From NCBI GenBank assembly GCA_002429115.1, contig DIYS01000269.1, positions 1 to 32,441 of the forward strand: a stretch of 32,441 nt of DNA, given 5' to 3'. The DNA is from Saccharicrinis sp. UBA6048 (lineage in GTDB: Bacteria > Bacteroidota > Bacteroidia > Bacteroidales > Marinilabiliaceae). How positions within the stretch are numbered: the stretch's first letter is position 1; each line of letters starts with the position of its first letter. The notes under the pieces were generated by a model. The model saw only the letters and a program-made list of their open reading frames with translations. It was not told where the DNA came from and did not search any database. This document shows, in pieces, positions 1-7,260 of the stretch. The position numbers and the translations under genes were made by a program.

Positions 1-178
1 AGGAATAATTTTATTGGAATAGTGAACTATTGCAATAAAACTTGACGCAGAAGATCAGTTTTTTATTCAAAGTTCTATAATTCCACTTACAAACAGCAAT
101 TTTCTTCGTGTTATTGACTCAAAATAGCCCGCTATTCTTTCGCCAACATACACTTGAAACTTACTATTTGTAAGCGTT

Positions 179-207
179 CTGAGTTCAAAATTTTACGTCG
201 AACTCAG
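179..207. repeat. Inverted repeat downstream of the first gene
   Basis: Two perfect 8-base arms, CTGAGTTC at 179-186 and GAACTCAG at 200-207, flank a 13-base centre that itself contains AAAATTTT. The repeat lies 10 bases past the stop codon of the minus-strand gene ending at 217. There is no clear T-run after it in the direction of that gene, so it is at best a weak terminator or an mRNA 3'-end stabiliser. The rest of 1-216 shows no convincing gene. Confidence 0.4.
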
Positions 208-216
208 GTTATTAGC

Positions 217-1986
217 TTATAGCTCCTTTTTAATCGCCGGATAATTACTCAGCATTGCTTCAATGTCTTTAATTACCTCGTCTTTCTTTTCCTTAAAAAG
301 TTGAATGTAGTAATCAACGCCATTCGCTATGTTTTTCTGGAATTGAGTAAGTTGCTTTTTCTCCTTTGCATCTTCCGGATTTGATACGAAGCTCTCAAAG
401 CGCTTCTTAAAAATATCCAGGTACATACCCAGTTCCTTGATGAACATGTGCGGGCGCTTACGATCATCCAGTAGGTTTTTGCGACCATAAATATGATCAA
501 CCATATCTCTTAAGCTGGCTTCTTTAGAGAAATATGCGAGGTTTGGCCCCGGACATACGGTTACCTTATCAGTTTCTCCAACAGGAATGTTTTTCGATTC
601 CAATAAAGAAATGCCTAATCCAACGCACAAACACTCTTTTTCAATGATTGTGTTATAAGCTGCTTCGTGCTCCTGAGCTGGCAAATTCATCGCCTCCAAC
701 TCAGCCAGTTTTTTGCTTTGATACTGTTTTGAGGCCGTACAAATTGGCTTTTCAGTATATTCTGTGTTGTATTTCAGAAACTGCTTGGTACATGGCATAC
801 CGTGTTTGCCAGCTTTGGCATTCGCTATGCGTTGTTCACTCATCGACGCCCACTTAACGCTGTTAAACGGCACGCCTAATGGTGACTGGCCACTAAAGTA
901 CAGCTCTTTTTCCTTGGCATTTTTGAGTAGTTCCAAGGTGTCAGTATCGATACTAACGGCCTCCGGTACCAACATAAAAGGCGTACCCCAGCCAACACCA
1001 TCGAGCTTATAGTAATCAAGCAGGAAGTTGTGTTCCTCATTAGAACCAACACCTCCCTGAGCCGTAATTTTAAAACTTGGCTTTTCCTTAGGTAGGTTAA
1101 GTTCCCTTTTGGCAAGTGTCGATTCGTAAACATCAATGCATGTATCGTAGAGCTTATCCCGGTTCGTTCTGAACTCTTCCAGAATTGGGCCAAACAACAC
1201 ACCATTGGTTGGGAAAGCATGACCGCCGCAGTTAACACCGCTCTCGATACGGTACTCCGACACCCAAAGACCTTTAGCAGCTAACATCTTACCCTGTACC
1301 AAAGCTGAACGAAAATCGCTTACCTTCAGAATGATGTTTTTCTTGATTTGTCCATTGTTATCTGGGTAAAAATCTTCGAATTTTTCCAGGTAACTGTATA
1401 GGCGCGGACTCATTCCTGCTGATAAAACCAAAGATGAGCTTAAGCTACTATTGGCAAAACCACGCAAAGCAGCATGCGCATCGTTGAATTCGATTGGCAG
1501 CTGCTCACCATCTTTGTAGTTCACCTTATCAAGCTTGGTCATAATGTTGACATCAATACTTCCAATTGGCAGATGTTCATGAACCCAAGTGCTTAATTCT
1601 TCTTTAAGTTGCTTGCTTTTTTCCGCCAGGTTAAATTTTTCTTTGATTGATGCTAAATCAGGTAGCATATTGAAATACTTCTCAAGTTCGCTGCCTTTTT
1701 CAATCGCTGAATTCTTTAATTCCTGAACCTTCTCACTTACAATTTCATCCACCATGTTAAGGTACGATGTAATACGCTTTGCCCTGAAGTCCTCAACTTT
1801 GTCTGAGATGGCCTTAAATGGCATGTCAAATTTCTGACAATAAAACTCTCTCATTTGTTCCATCAGCATATCATCAACGAGTGATATCACCGATGAAATT
1901 CCATAAGGAGCCACTTTAATAGGAGTATCCAGTGTGTACCCCAGTCCTAAAACCGGAATGTGAAAATTGTGCTTAAAAATATCCAT
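217..1986 (-). CDS. Conserved-looking protein of unknown function, possible FMN-type TIM barrel
   Basis: This gene encodes 589 residues and I do not recognise it with certainty. No signal peptide or membrane segment is visible. The middle contains an ITAQGGVGS segment followed, about 14 residues later, by DGVGWGTPFMLVPEA. This pattern resembles the phosphate-binding end of flavin TIM barrels such as nitronate monooxygenase and glutamate synthase, where a substrate-free GG(I/V)G strand precedes a GTPF-like strand; that link is inference. The C-terminal half is rich in Cys in short contexts (GMPCTK, KPICTA, ECLCVG, VCPGPN), which could bind metal or a cluster. The N-terminal 120 residues are charged and helical. 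An in-frame TTG at 2010 would add eight residues, but ATG at 1986 is preferred because MDIFKHNFHIPVLGLGY then begins directly at a conserved-looking strand. It is divergent from gltX. No -7 box was found upstream. Confidence 0.8.
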   Translation of the reverse strand: MDIFKHNFHIPVLGLGYTLDTPIKVAPYGISSVISLVDDMLMEQMREFYCQKFDMPFKAISDKVEDFRAKRITSYLNMVDEIVSEKVQELKNSAIEKGSELEKYFNMLPDLASIKEKFNLAEKSKQLKEELSTWVHEHLPIGSIDVNIMTKLDKVNYKDGEQLPIEFNDAHAALRGFANSSLSSSLVLSAGMSPRLYSYLEKFEDFYPDNNGQIKKNIILKVSDFRSALVQGKMLAAKGLWVSEYRIESGVNCGGHAFPTNGVLFGPILEEFRTNRDKLYDTCIDVYESTLAKRELNLPKEKPSFKITAQGGVGSNEEHNFLLDYYKLDGVGWGTPFMLVPEAVSIDTDTLELLKNAKEKELYFSGQSPLGVPFNSVKWASMSEQRIANAKAGKHGMPCTKQFLKYNTEYTEKPICTASKQYQSKKLAELEAMNLPAQEHEAAYNTIIEKECLCVGLGISLLESKNIPVGETDKVTVCPGPNLAYFSKEASLRDMVDHIYGRKNLLDDRKRPHMFIKELGMYLDIFKKRFESFVSNPEDAKEKKQLTQFQKNIANGVDYYIQLFKEKKDEVIKDIEAMLSNYPAIKKEL

Positions 1987-2153
1987 CAATATATGTGGTT
2001 TATTAAGCAAGCGAAGGTACGGTTTAATAAGGATGTAAAAAAGCTAATAATCTTTTGTTTATGAATTAATTGCAGACAGTTGGACTTTTATCATCAGATG
2101 TTCGAAAAATAAACGAGCTATGAGATGGAGAGATGACCGGAATTCATGCATGG

Positions 2154-2211
2154 AGGAGGCAGTAACACAGACGATTGCTGTATGATGATAGGTCTTCAGT
2201 CTTCACCTTGA
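2154..2211 (+). repeat. Degenerate palindromic block plus short heptamer run
   Basis: Within the spacer 1987-2283, AGGAG (2154-2158), ACACAG (2165-2170) and TGCTGT (2176-2181) are followed by three heptamers, GGTCTTC, AGTCTTC and ACCTTGA (2191-2211). The same three words in the same order, followed by heptamers of related sequence, occur at 23087-23181. This looks like a decayed copy of a composite interspersed element; the assignment is inference from two copies. Confidence 0.35.
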
Positions 2212-2260
2212 AAAAAGAATTAAAATCATTCGGATACCCTTATAAATATTTTTCATGCGC

Positions 2261-2268
2261 TATCTTTG
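2261..2268 (+). promoter_or_regulatory. Promoter -7 box of gltX
   Basis: TATCTTTG matches the Bacteroidota -7 consensus TAnnTTTG exactly. Transcription would begin near 2275, giving a leader of about 10 bases before ATG at 2284. No TTG -33 box is at the ideal distance. The in-frame TTG at 2266 lies inside this box, which argues against it as a start codon. Confidence 0.6.
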
Positions 2269-2283
2269 CAAAAAAAACGACAT

Positions 2284-3804
2284 ATGACAACTCGTAAAGT
2301 ACGTGTGCGCTTTGCACCGAGTCCGACCGGACCATTGCATATTGGTGGTGTTCGTACCGCTTTGTTCAACTACTTATTTGCCAAAAAGCATGGTGGCGAT
2401 TTTATTCTTCGTATCGAAGATACCGATTCAACACGTTTTGTTGAAGGCGCCGAAGAATACATCAACGAAAGTATGGAATGGTTAGGCATGACCATTGATG
2501 AAGGGGTGAAGCAAGGTGGTGAGTATGGGCCATACAAACAAAGCGAACGTCGCGAGATTTATAAAAAATATGCCGATCAGCTGATTAAAACCGGTTGGGC
2601 GTATTACGCTTTTGATACACCGGAAGAGCTGGATGCCTTACGTTCACAGGCAGAAGCAGAAAAGAAGACCTTTGCTTACGATATGCATTCTCGTAACAAT
2701 CTGAAGAATTCATTGGCATTAAGCGACGATGAGGTAAAGCAGCGTATGGAAGCTGGTGAGCCTTGGGTGATCCGCTTTAAGATGCCTGAAGGTACTGAGG
2801 TACAGACCAATGATATGGTGCGTGGTTCTGTTACTTTCAATACGAATACTTTAGACGATAAAGTGCTTTATAAAAGTGCTGATCAGCTGCCAACCTACCA
2901 CCTGGCAAATATTGTGGATGACCACCTGATGGAAATATCGCATGTGATCCGTGGTGAAGAGTGGTTGCCATCAGTTCCGTTGCATATTATGCTATACCGT
3001 GCGCTTAAGTGGGAAGAAACTATGCCACAGTTTGCTCACTTGCCATTGATTTTAAAGCCTACTGGTAAAGGTAAGTTGTCGAAGCGCGATGGTGATAAAG
3101 GTGGCTTCCCGGTATTTCCGCTTAACTGGCAATTGGAAGATGGCATTGCAGCCGGTTACCGTGAGAGTGGTTATTTCCCTGAGGCAGTGGTTAACTTGTT
3201 GGCTCTATTGGGCTGGAACCCGGGAACAGAGCAGGAGCTGTTCTCAATGGATGAGTTGATTGAATTATTCTCTATCGAACGTGTTAATAAATCAGGTGCC
3301 CGCTTCGATCCGGATAAGGCTAAGTGGTTTAACCAGCAGCACCTTGTTCGTAAGAGTGATGTTGAGCTAGCCAGCTTATACCAGGTAGAGCTCAAAGAGC
3401 GAGGGCACGAAGTGGGCAATGGGTTTGTAGAGCAAGTTGTTGCTTTAGTAAAGGAGCGTGTTAATTTCGTAAGTGAGTTGTGGGAGCAAAGTGCTTTCTT
3501 TTTTGAAGCACCAACAGAGTACGACCCTAAAGTGGTGAAGAAACGCTGGAAAGGTGATGTGCCTGCTTTTATGGGTGAACTAGCCCCAGAACTTGAAAAA
3601 GTAGAGGACTGGAAATCCGATGCAATTAAAGCAAGCATCTCTGCTCAGATTGAAGCTAAAGAACTGGGTTTTGGTTTGGTGATGAATGCCTTCCGTCTGG
3701 CACTTGTAGGTGGTGGCTTTGGCCCCGACCTGATGACCATTGCTGAATTGATTGGTAAGGAAGAAACCATTAAGCGCTTAAATAACGCGGTTGAAAATAT
3801 CTAA
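2284..3804 (+). CDS. gltX: Glutamyl-tRNA synthetase
   Basis: This class I synthetase (506 residues) charges tRNA-Glu with glutamate in the cytoplasm. The N-terminus reads RFAPSPTGPLHIGG, with the HIGH-type signature HIGG at residues 19-22, then FILRIEDTD typical of GluRS. The second ATP-binding motif is KLSKRDG at about 264-270, the normal GluRS form of KMSKS. The C-terminal 200 residues are the helical anticodon-binding region. Length and motifs fit a full-length discriminating-type enzyme. The start ATG at 2284 is chosen because an upstream TTG sits within the promoter. glnS is encoded nearby, so tRNA-Gln is probably charged directly and GltX need not misacylate it. The gene is monocistronic, ended by a strong hairpin terminator. 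Confidence 0.98.
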   Translation: MTTRKVRVRFAPSPTGPLHIGGVRTALFNYLFAKKHGGDFILRIEDTDSTRFVEGAEEYINESMEWLGMTIDEGVKQGGEYGPYKQSERREIYKKYADQLIKTGWAYYAFDTPEELDALRSQAEAEKKTFAYDMHSRNNLKNSLALSDDEVKQRMEAGEPWVIRFKMPEGTEVQTNDMVRGSVTFNTNTLDDKVLYKSADQLPTYHLANIVDDHLMEISHVIRGEEWLPSVPLHIMLYRALKWEETMPQFAHLPLILKPTGKGKLSKRDGDKGGFPVFPLNWQLEDGIAAGYRESGYFPEAVVNLLALLGWNPGTEQELFSMDELIELFSIERVNKSGARFDPDKAKWFNQQHLVRKSDVELASLYQVELKERGHEVGNGFVEQVVALVKERVNFVSELWEQSAFFFEAPTEYDPKVVKKRWKGDVPAFMGELAPELEKVEDWKSDAIKASISAQIEAKELGFGLVMNAFRLALVGGGFGPDLMTIAELIGKEETIKRLNNAVENI

Positions 3805-3846
3805 GTCGCGAATGAGGCATATTTTTGCGAATTGAACGAATAAAAG

Positions 3847-3880
3847 AAATCCCGCATCTGAAACAGGTGCGGGATTTTTC
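3847..3880. terminator. Rho-independent terminator, usable from both sides
   Basis: A 13-bp stem (AAATCCCGCA plus TCT pairing with AGG plus TGCGGGATTT, one G-T pair) with loop GAAAC is followed by a T-run at 3875-3879. It ends gltX. Read from the minus strand the same stem is also followed by T-rich sequence after an A-rich start, so it can stop glnS transcripts too, leaving glnS with a 3' untranslated region of about 185 bases. Confidence 0.88.
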
Positions 3881-3952
3881 TTACTTCCTTTTGTTTATTG
3901 ATTTCTCAAATTCTCTGATAAAATCAACTATTTCCCCCATCGCCTAACGGCA

Positions 3953-4031
3953 CTTCCCCGTGGGGAAGATGATTGCCTTAACTAATTCTCCCCTTGGTGA
4001 GATACCCGTAGGGAGAGGGGCCTTATTACGA
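3953..4031. repeat. GC-rich palindromic elements between gltX and glnS
   Basis: A 7-bp inverted repeat, CTTCCCC at 3953-3959 and GGGGAAG at 3962-3968, is followed by a second, imperfect palindrome in which CTCCCC (3988-3993) faces GGGAGAGGGG (4011-4020). Base composition is much richer in G+C than the surrounding spacer. It resembles the REP-like interspersed repeats seen in other Bacteroidota intergenic regions, a recollection that a genome-wide search must confirm. It lies inside the 3' untranslated region of glnS. Confidence 0.45.
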
Positions 4032-4066
4032 GGTTCTAGCTTCTAAATTCTAGCCTCTGGTTTCTA
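4032..4066. repeat. Five-unit degenerate heptamer array overlapping the glnS stop codon
   Basis: On the plus strand the units are GGTTCTA, GCTTCTA, AATTCTA, GCCTCTG and GTTTCTA, contiguous and each 7 bases (35 in all), consensus nnTTCTA. Read on the glnS strand the first unit is TAGAAAC, whose TAG is the glnS stop codon. A 35-base array with the same five-by-seven layout abuts another minus-strand stop codon at 23147-23181. Confidence 0.65.
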
Positions 4067-5776
4067 TTTTTTCTTCTTCGCCCACGAATCTTTTAATGTT
4101 ACCGTGCGGTTGAAAACGACATTATCTTCTGTTGAATCCTTATCAATACAGAAATAACCTAGGCGCTGGAACTGATAGCGCTCAATACCATCATCAAACT
4201 TAGCACCTGCATCTTTATAATTAGGCTCTACATATGCCGTGTTAATAACAGACAATGAGTTTGGATTTAAGAACTCCAGAAATTCTTTGTCTTTATGACC
4301 ATCAGGCGCCTCATCCATAAATAAGCGATCGTATTGCTTCACCTGAATGGTTTTAGCATGCTCAATGCTCACCCAGTGAAGTGTACCTTTTACCTTGCGG
4401 TTACTACCTTCCATACCACTCTTGGTATTCGGATCGTAAGTACAGTAGATCTCTGTGATTTCACCATTTTCATCCTTCTTGATGTCTTCACATTTTACGA
4501 TGTAGGCATTTTTTAATCGTACTTCACGACCAACATCCATACGGAAAAACTTACGTGGTGCATTTTCCATAAAATCATCACGCTCAATATAAATTTCACG
4601 GCTGAATGGTAACTGACGAGCTCCCATGTTTTCATCTTCTGGGTTGTTGGTGGCTTCCATCCATTCCACTTCTCCATCTGGATAGTTGGTGATGATGACC
4701 TTGACCGGATTTAAAACTGCATAAACACGAGGTGCTTTTTTATTCAGGTCTTCACGAATGCAGTGCTCCAATAATGCCACATCAATGACGTTTTCACGCT
4801 TAGCCACACCAATCTGGTCGGCAAACTTACGAATGGATTCAGGTGTATAACCTCTTCTTCGGTAACCTGAAATAGTAGGCATACGCGGATCATCCCATCC
4901 ATCTACGTAGTTTTCATTTACCAGTTGAAGCAGCTTACGCTTACTCATTACCGTGTAATTCAGGTTAAGACGCGCAAACTCAATCTGACGAGGACGTGCA
5001 TTGTCTTTTAACTCCGGTTGGAATTCAAGAATTTGCTCCAAAAACCAGTTGTATAATGGGCGGTGAACTTCAAACTCAAGCGTACAAACAGAGTGCGTGA
5101 TGCCCTCAACGAAATCACCCTGTCCGTGAGCATAGTCATACATCGGGTAAATGCACCAGTCATCGCCTGTACGGTGGTGATGTGCATGAATGATTCGATA
5201 CATCAATGGATCACGCATGTGCATGTTAGGTGAGGCCATATCGATTTTTGCACGAAGTACACGCTCGCCATTCTGAAATTCGCCTTTGCGCATGCGCTCA
5301 AACAAATCCAGATTTTCTTCAACACTGCGATTTCGGAAAGGACTTTCCTGTCCGGGTGTTGTAGGCGTTCCTTTTTGAGAGGCGATCTCTTCAGCACTCT
5401 GATCATCAACATAGGCTTTACCATTTTTGATAAAAAGAATGGCCCATTGGTATAATTGCTCAAAATAATCGGATGTAAACTTCGGATTGTCATTCCACTG
5501 GAATCCCAGCCAGTTAACATCTTCCTTAATTGAATCTACGTATTCAGTATCCTCTTTGGTTGGGTTGGTGTCATCAAAACGAAGGTTGGTGCCACCGTTA
5601 TAATGCTTGCCAAGGCCAAAATTCAGGCAGATAGATTTTGCATGACCAATGTGTAAGTATCCATTGGGTTCGGGCGGAAAGCGTGTTAATACGGCACCAC
5701 CATTTTTATTTTCGCTTAAATCATTGTCAATCTCCTGATGAATGAAATTTGTTTTAGGCGTTTCGTTCAATTCCAT
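4064..5776 (-). CDS. glnS: Glutaminyl-tRNA synthetase
   Basis: GlnRS (570 residues) attaches glutamine to tRNA-Gln. Signature FPPEPNGYLHIGHAKS carries HIGH at residues 42-45, and VMSKRKL carries the KMSKS-type motif at 277-280. FDDTNP, DDWCIYPMYDYAHGQGD and ARLNLNYTVMSKRKL are characteristic of GlnRS rather than GluRS; the C-terminal third is the beta-barrel anticodon-binding region. Length is slightly above the 550-560 usual in bacteria because of a short N-terminal extension. Presence of GlnRS means that the Glu-tRNA-Gln amidotransferase route need not be essential here. The stop codon is supplied by a heptamer array. The gene diverges from folB and has a -7 box at 5836-5843. Confidence 0.98.
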   Translation of the reverse strand: MELNETPKTNFIHQEIDNDLSENKNGGAVLTRFPPEPNGYLHIGHAKSICLNFGLGKHYNGGTNLRFDDTNPTKEDTEYVDSIKEDVNWLGFQWNDNPKFTSDYFEQLYQWAILFIKNGKAYVDDQSAEEIASQKGTPTTPGQESPFRNRSVEENLDLFERMRKGEFQNGERVLRAKIDMASPNMHMRDPLMYRIIHAHHHRTGDDWCIYPMYDYAHGQGDFVEGITHSVCTLEFEVHRPLYNWFLEQILEFQPELKDNARPRQIEFARLNLNYTVMSKRKLLQLVNENYVDGWDDPRMPTISGYRRRGYTPESIRKFADQIGVAKRENVIDVALLEHCIREDLNKKAPRVYAVLNPVKVIITNYPDGEVEWMEATNNPEDENMGARQLPFSREIYIERDDFMENAPRKFFRMDVGREVRLKNAYIVKCEDIKKDENGEITEIYCTYDPNTKSGMEGSNRKVKGTLHWVSIEHAKTIQVKQYDRLFMDEAPDGHKDKEFLEFLNPNSLSVINTAYVEPNYKDAGAKFDDGIERYQFQRLGYFCIDKDSTEDNVVFNRTVTLKDSWAKKKK

Positions 5777-5835
5777 CTGCTCTAGTATTATATCTTATTT
5801 ATTGTACTTCTATTAGGATGTGTGAACATCAAGCA

Positions 5836-5843
5836 CAAAAGTA
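5836..5843 (-). promoter_or_regulatory. Promoter -7 box of glnS
   Basis: The plus strand reads CAAAAGTA, that is TACTTTTG on the glnS strand, an exact TAnnTTTG match. It lies about 60 bases upstream of the glnS ATG. No TTG at the ideal -33 distance was found. Confidence 0.5.
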
Positions 5844-5887
5844 ATTGTTTTTCGACTTAAAAATCTGATGATTCAGTGATAAAAGAT

Positions 5888-5895
5888 TATTTTCG
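5888..5895 (+). promoter_or_regulatory. Possible -7 box of folB
   Basis: TATTTTCG differs from TAnnTTTG at one position. It lies 34 bases before the preferred folB start and back to back with the glnS box, so the 150-base spacer would drive both genes. Confidence 0.3.
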
Positions 5896-5929
5896 CCAAA
5901 AAAATAAATCAATGATGGAGGAGAAGCAA

Positions 5930-6283
5930 ATGATTGGCGTTATTGAGTTGGAAGAGATGGAGTTTTATGCTTACCATGGCTGCTTTAAAGAAGAGCAGGT
6001 GGTGGGTAATCGTTTTCTGGTAAAAGTAACCTTGGAAACCGATTGCACAACTGCTGCAGAAACTGATAATATCAATGATGCATTGAATTACGTGTCGGTA
6101 TATGAAATTGTGAGGGAGCAAATTATGCAGAATTCGCATTTGCTCGAGCATTTGAATAAACGGATAATAGATAAGATTTACGAGCAGTTTCCTCAATTGC
6201 TAAAGGCAACGGTGAAAGTATCGAAGATGAACCCGCCAATGGGTGGACAGATGAAGTGTGTCAGCGTAACTTTTTCGAGATAA
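5930..6283 (+). CDS. folB: Dihydroneopterin aldolase
   Basis: FolB cleaves 7,8-dihydroneopterin to 6-hydroxymethyl-dihydropterin and glycolaldehyde in folate synthesis. The sequence IELEEMEFYAYHGCFKEEQ is the family's N-terminal strand and YHG loop; the C-terminal KVSKMNPPMGGQMKCVSV contains the K-x-NPP segment near the active site. From ATG at 5930 the protein is 117 residues, the usual size. GGAGG at 5917-5921 sits eight bases before this ATG, a rare clear Shine-Dalgarno site in this window, so 5930 is preferred to ATG at 5912 or 5915 (which would add up to six residues) and to GTG at 5876. The next gene starts at the base directly after its stop codon, so the two are translationally linked. 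Confidence 0.93.
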   Translation: MIGVIELEEMEFYAYHGCFKEEQVVGNRFLVKVTLETDCTTAAETDNINDALNYVSVYEIVREQIMQNSHLLEHLNKRIIDKIYEQFPQLLKATVKVSKMNPPMGGQMKCVSVTFSR

Positions 6284-6478
6284 ATGGAAGAAACAGGTAT
6301 TACTCCAAAAGTATGTCCAAAGTGTGGGGCAGCGTTTAATTGCTACCGTAGTTCAAAAATGAAATGCTGGTGCGAAGATTTTTCAATAAAATCTGAAAAC
6401 CTTAAAGTATTGGCAGAGAATTACAACAATTGTCTTTGCCCCGAATGTCTGGCTTTTTATGGAGAAAAGAAGAAATAA
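6284..6478 (+). CDS. Small cysteine-rich CWC-type protein
   Basis: This 64-residue protein has eight cysteines arranged as CPKC, then C, then CWC, then CLCPEC near the end, matching the cysteine-rich CWC family (small bacterial proteins presumed to bind zinc). The function of the family is unknown to me. The ATG follows the folB stop with no gap, which indicates co-translation with folB. The acidic and lysine-rich remainder shows no membrane segment. A perfect palindrome, ATTTGCT-C-AGCAAAT (6481-6495), follows the stop codon and may form a weak 3' hairpin. The family match is from memory of the CWC pattern. Confidence 0.85.
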   Translation: MEETGITPKVCPKCGAAFNCYRSSKMKCWCEDFSIKSENLKVLAENYNNCLCPECLAFYGEKKK

Positions 6479-6529
6479 AAATTTGCTCAGCAAATAATTT
6501 ATTACTTATTTTGCAACCCGAAACACGAC

Positions 6530-6600
6530 GGTTCCTTGGCCGAGTGGCTAGGCAACGGTCTGCAAAACCGTGTACGGCGGTTCGAATCCGCCAGGAACCT
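6530..6600 (+). tRNA. tRNA-Cys (anticodon GCA)
   Basis: All arms can be drawn: acceptor GGTTCCT (6530-6536) with AGGAACC (6593-6599); anticodon stem ACGGT with ACCGT around loop CTGCAAA, anticodon GCA at 6562-6564; T stem GGCGG with CCGCC around TTCGAAT. The discriminator base is T6600, the known identity base U73 of cysteine tRNA. CCA is not encoded. A near-match promoter (TTG at 6483-6485, TTATTTTG at 6506-6513, 20-base spacing) lies upstream. Confidence 0.97.
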
Positions 6601-6601
6601 C

Positions 6602-6638
6602 AAAACTCCCGATTTTCGAAAGAAGATCGGGAGTTTTT
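6602..6638 (+). terminator. Terminator after tRNA-Cys
   Basis: AAAACTCCCGAT (6602-6613) pairs with ATCGGGAGTTTT (6626-6637). The interior TTTC-GAAA-GAAG can extend the stem and close it with a GNRA-type tetraloop. A five-T run follows. This is the strongest hairpin terminator in the window. Confidence 0.92.
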
Positions 6639-6742
6639 CGTTTTATGTAAGCGTATAAGATTTCATTCTTACTTGTAATATCCGAACCTAATCGCTAATA
6701 ACGTTGTGATCTAAAACCAAATAAATATAACAAGTCGGAAAA

Positions 6743-6937
6743 ATGGATGGAAGGGAAAGAAAAAACATTAAAAAGGGAACTAAAGTAGCAATTCTTCAAA
6801 AGCAGGATGAACGCTCAGGGAACCTAACTCATGGGGTTGTTCAGGATATACTTGATGAGGTGTCTTTTCACTTAAAGGGAATTGAGTGTCGCTTAAAGAC
6901 TGGTCAGGTAGGCAGAGTGAAGATGGTGAAGTTGTAA
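6743..6937 (+). CDS. ywbE: YwbE family protein
   Basis: The 64-residue sequence matches the YwbE (DUF2196) family: IKKGTKVAILQKQDERSG, then LTHGVVQDIL, then IECRLKTGQVGRV, the same order and spacing as Bacillus YwbE as I recall it. The family is a small beta-rich, basic protein with unknown function. There is no signal peptide or membrane segment. It stands alone between the tRNA terminator and its own terminator, so it is its own transcription unit. No good -7 box was seen in 6639-6742. Confidence 0.88.
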   Translation: MDGRERKNIKKGTKVAILQKQDERSGNLTHGVVQDILDEVSFHLKGIECRLKTGQVGRVKMVKL

Positions 6938-6962
6938 TCTTTTTTTGATTAAGAAATTTTAG

Positions 6963-6989
6963 AGGATGGCAGGGTGTCATCCTTTTTTT
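6963..6989 (+). terminator. Terminator of ywbE
   Basis: AGGATGGCA (6963-6971) pairs with TGTCATCCT (6975-6983) with one G-T pair and loop GGG, followed by seven T at 6983-6989. It starts 25 bases after the ywbE stop codon. Confidence 0.85.
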
Positions 6990-7260
6990 GTTTTATGCTA
7001 TTTTTTAATGGTCAATCATATGCAAATGTGAAAAACGATTAATTGAGAATGTTCTGTATAAAATTTGTCTTGTCTTTTCAGACATATTTTCATTTTCTTT
7101 AAGATTATTGCTTTGCTCGACATAGTTCAAGCAAGCTTGACTCTGCCCTCACTTTTCGCAATAATTGCCATTACCGCAAATGAATACTCAGACAAGACCA
7201 AACTCAAACAGCATCTTCTTTCAACCTGGAATCCTCTGTTATATTATCTAGTTGGTACTT
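6990..7260. other. Intergenic stretch without a supported gene
   Basis: Of the 323 bases between ywbE and the next gene, the part after the terminator holds no supported gene. An open frame at 7065-7280 has no recognisable family, start signal or composition and runs into the 3' end of the opposite gene. Small symmetries are present: GTCTTGTC (7067-7074) versus GACAAGAC (7191-7198), and TCAAGC-AA-GCTTGA (7127-7140). They may mark a decayed element, but nothing identifies it. Confidence 0.5.

Noticed and set aside
876..1238. Open frame inside the first gene
   Set aside because: Shadow of the 589-residue gene in another frame; no family features.
3171..3638. Minus-strand open frame of 155 codons inside gltX
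   Set aside because: Antisense shadow with Ser/Thr-rich chance composition; gltX is certain.
6430..6678. Plus-strand open frame of 82 codons
   Set aside because: It runs through the tRNA-Cys gene and its terminator and overlaps the CWC gene in another frame.
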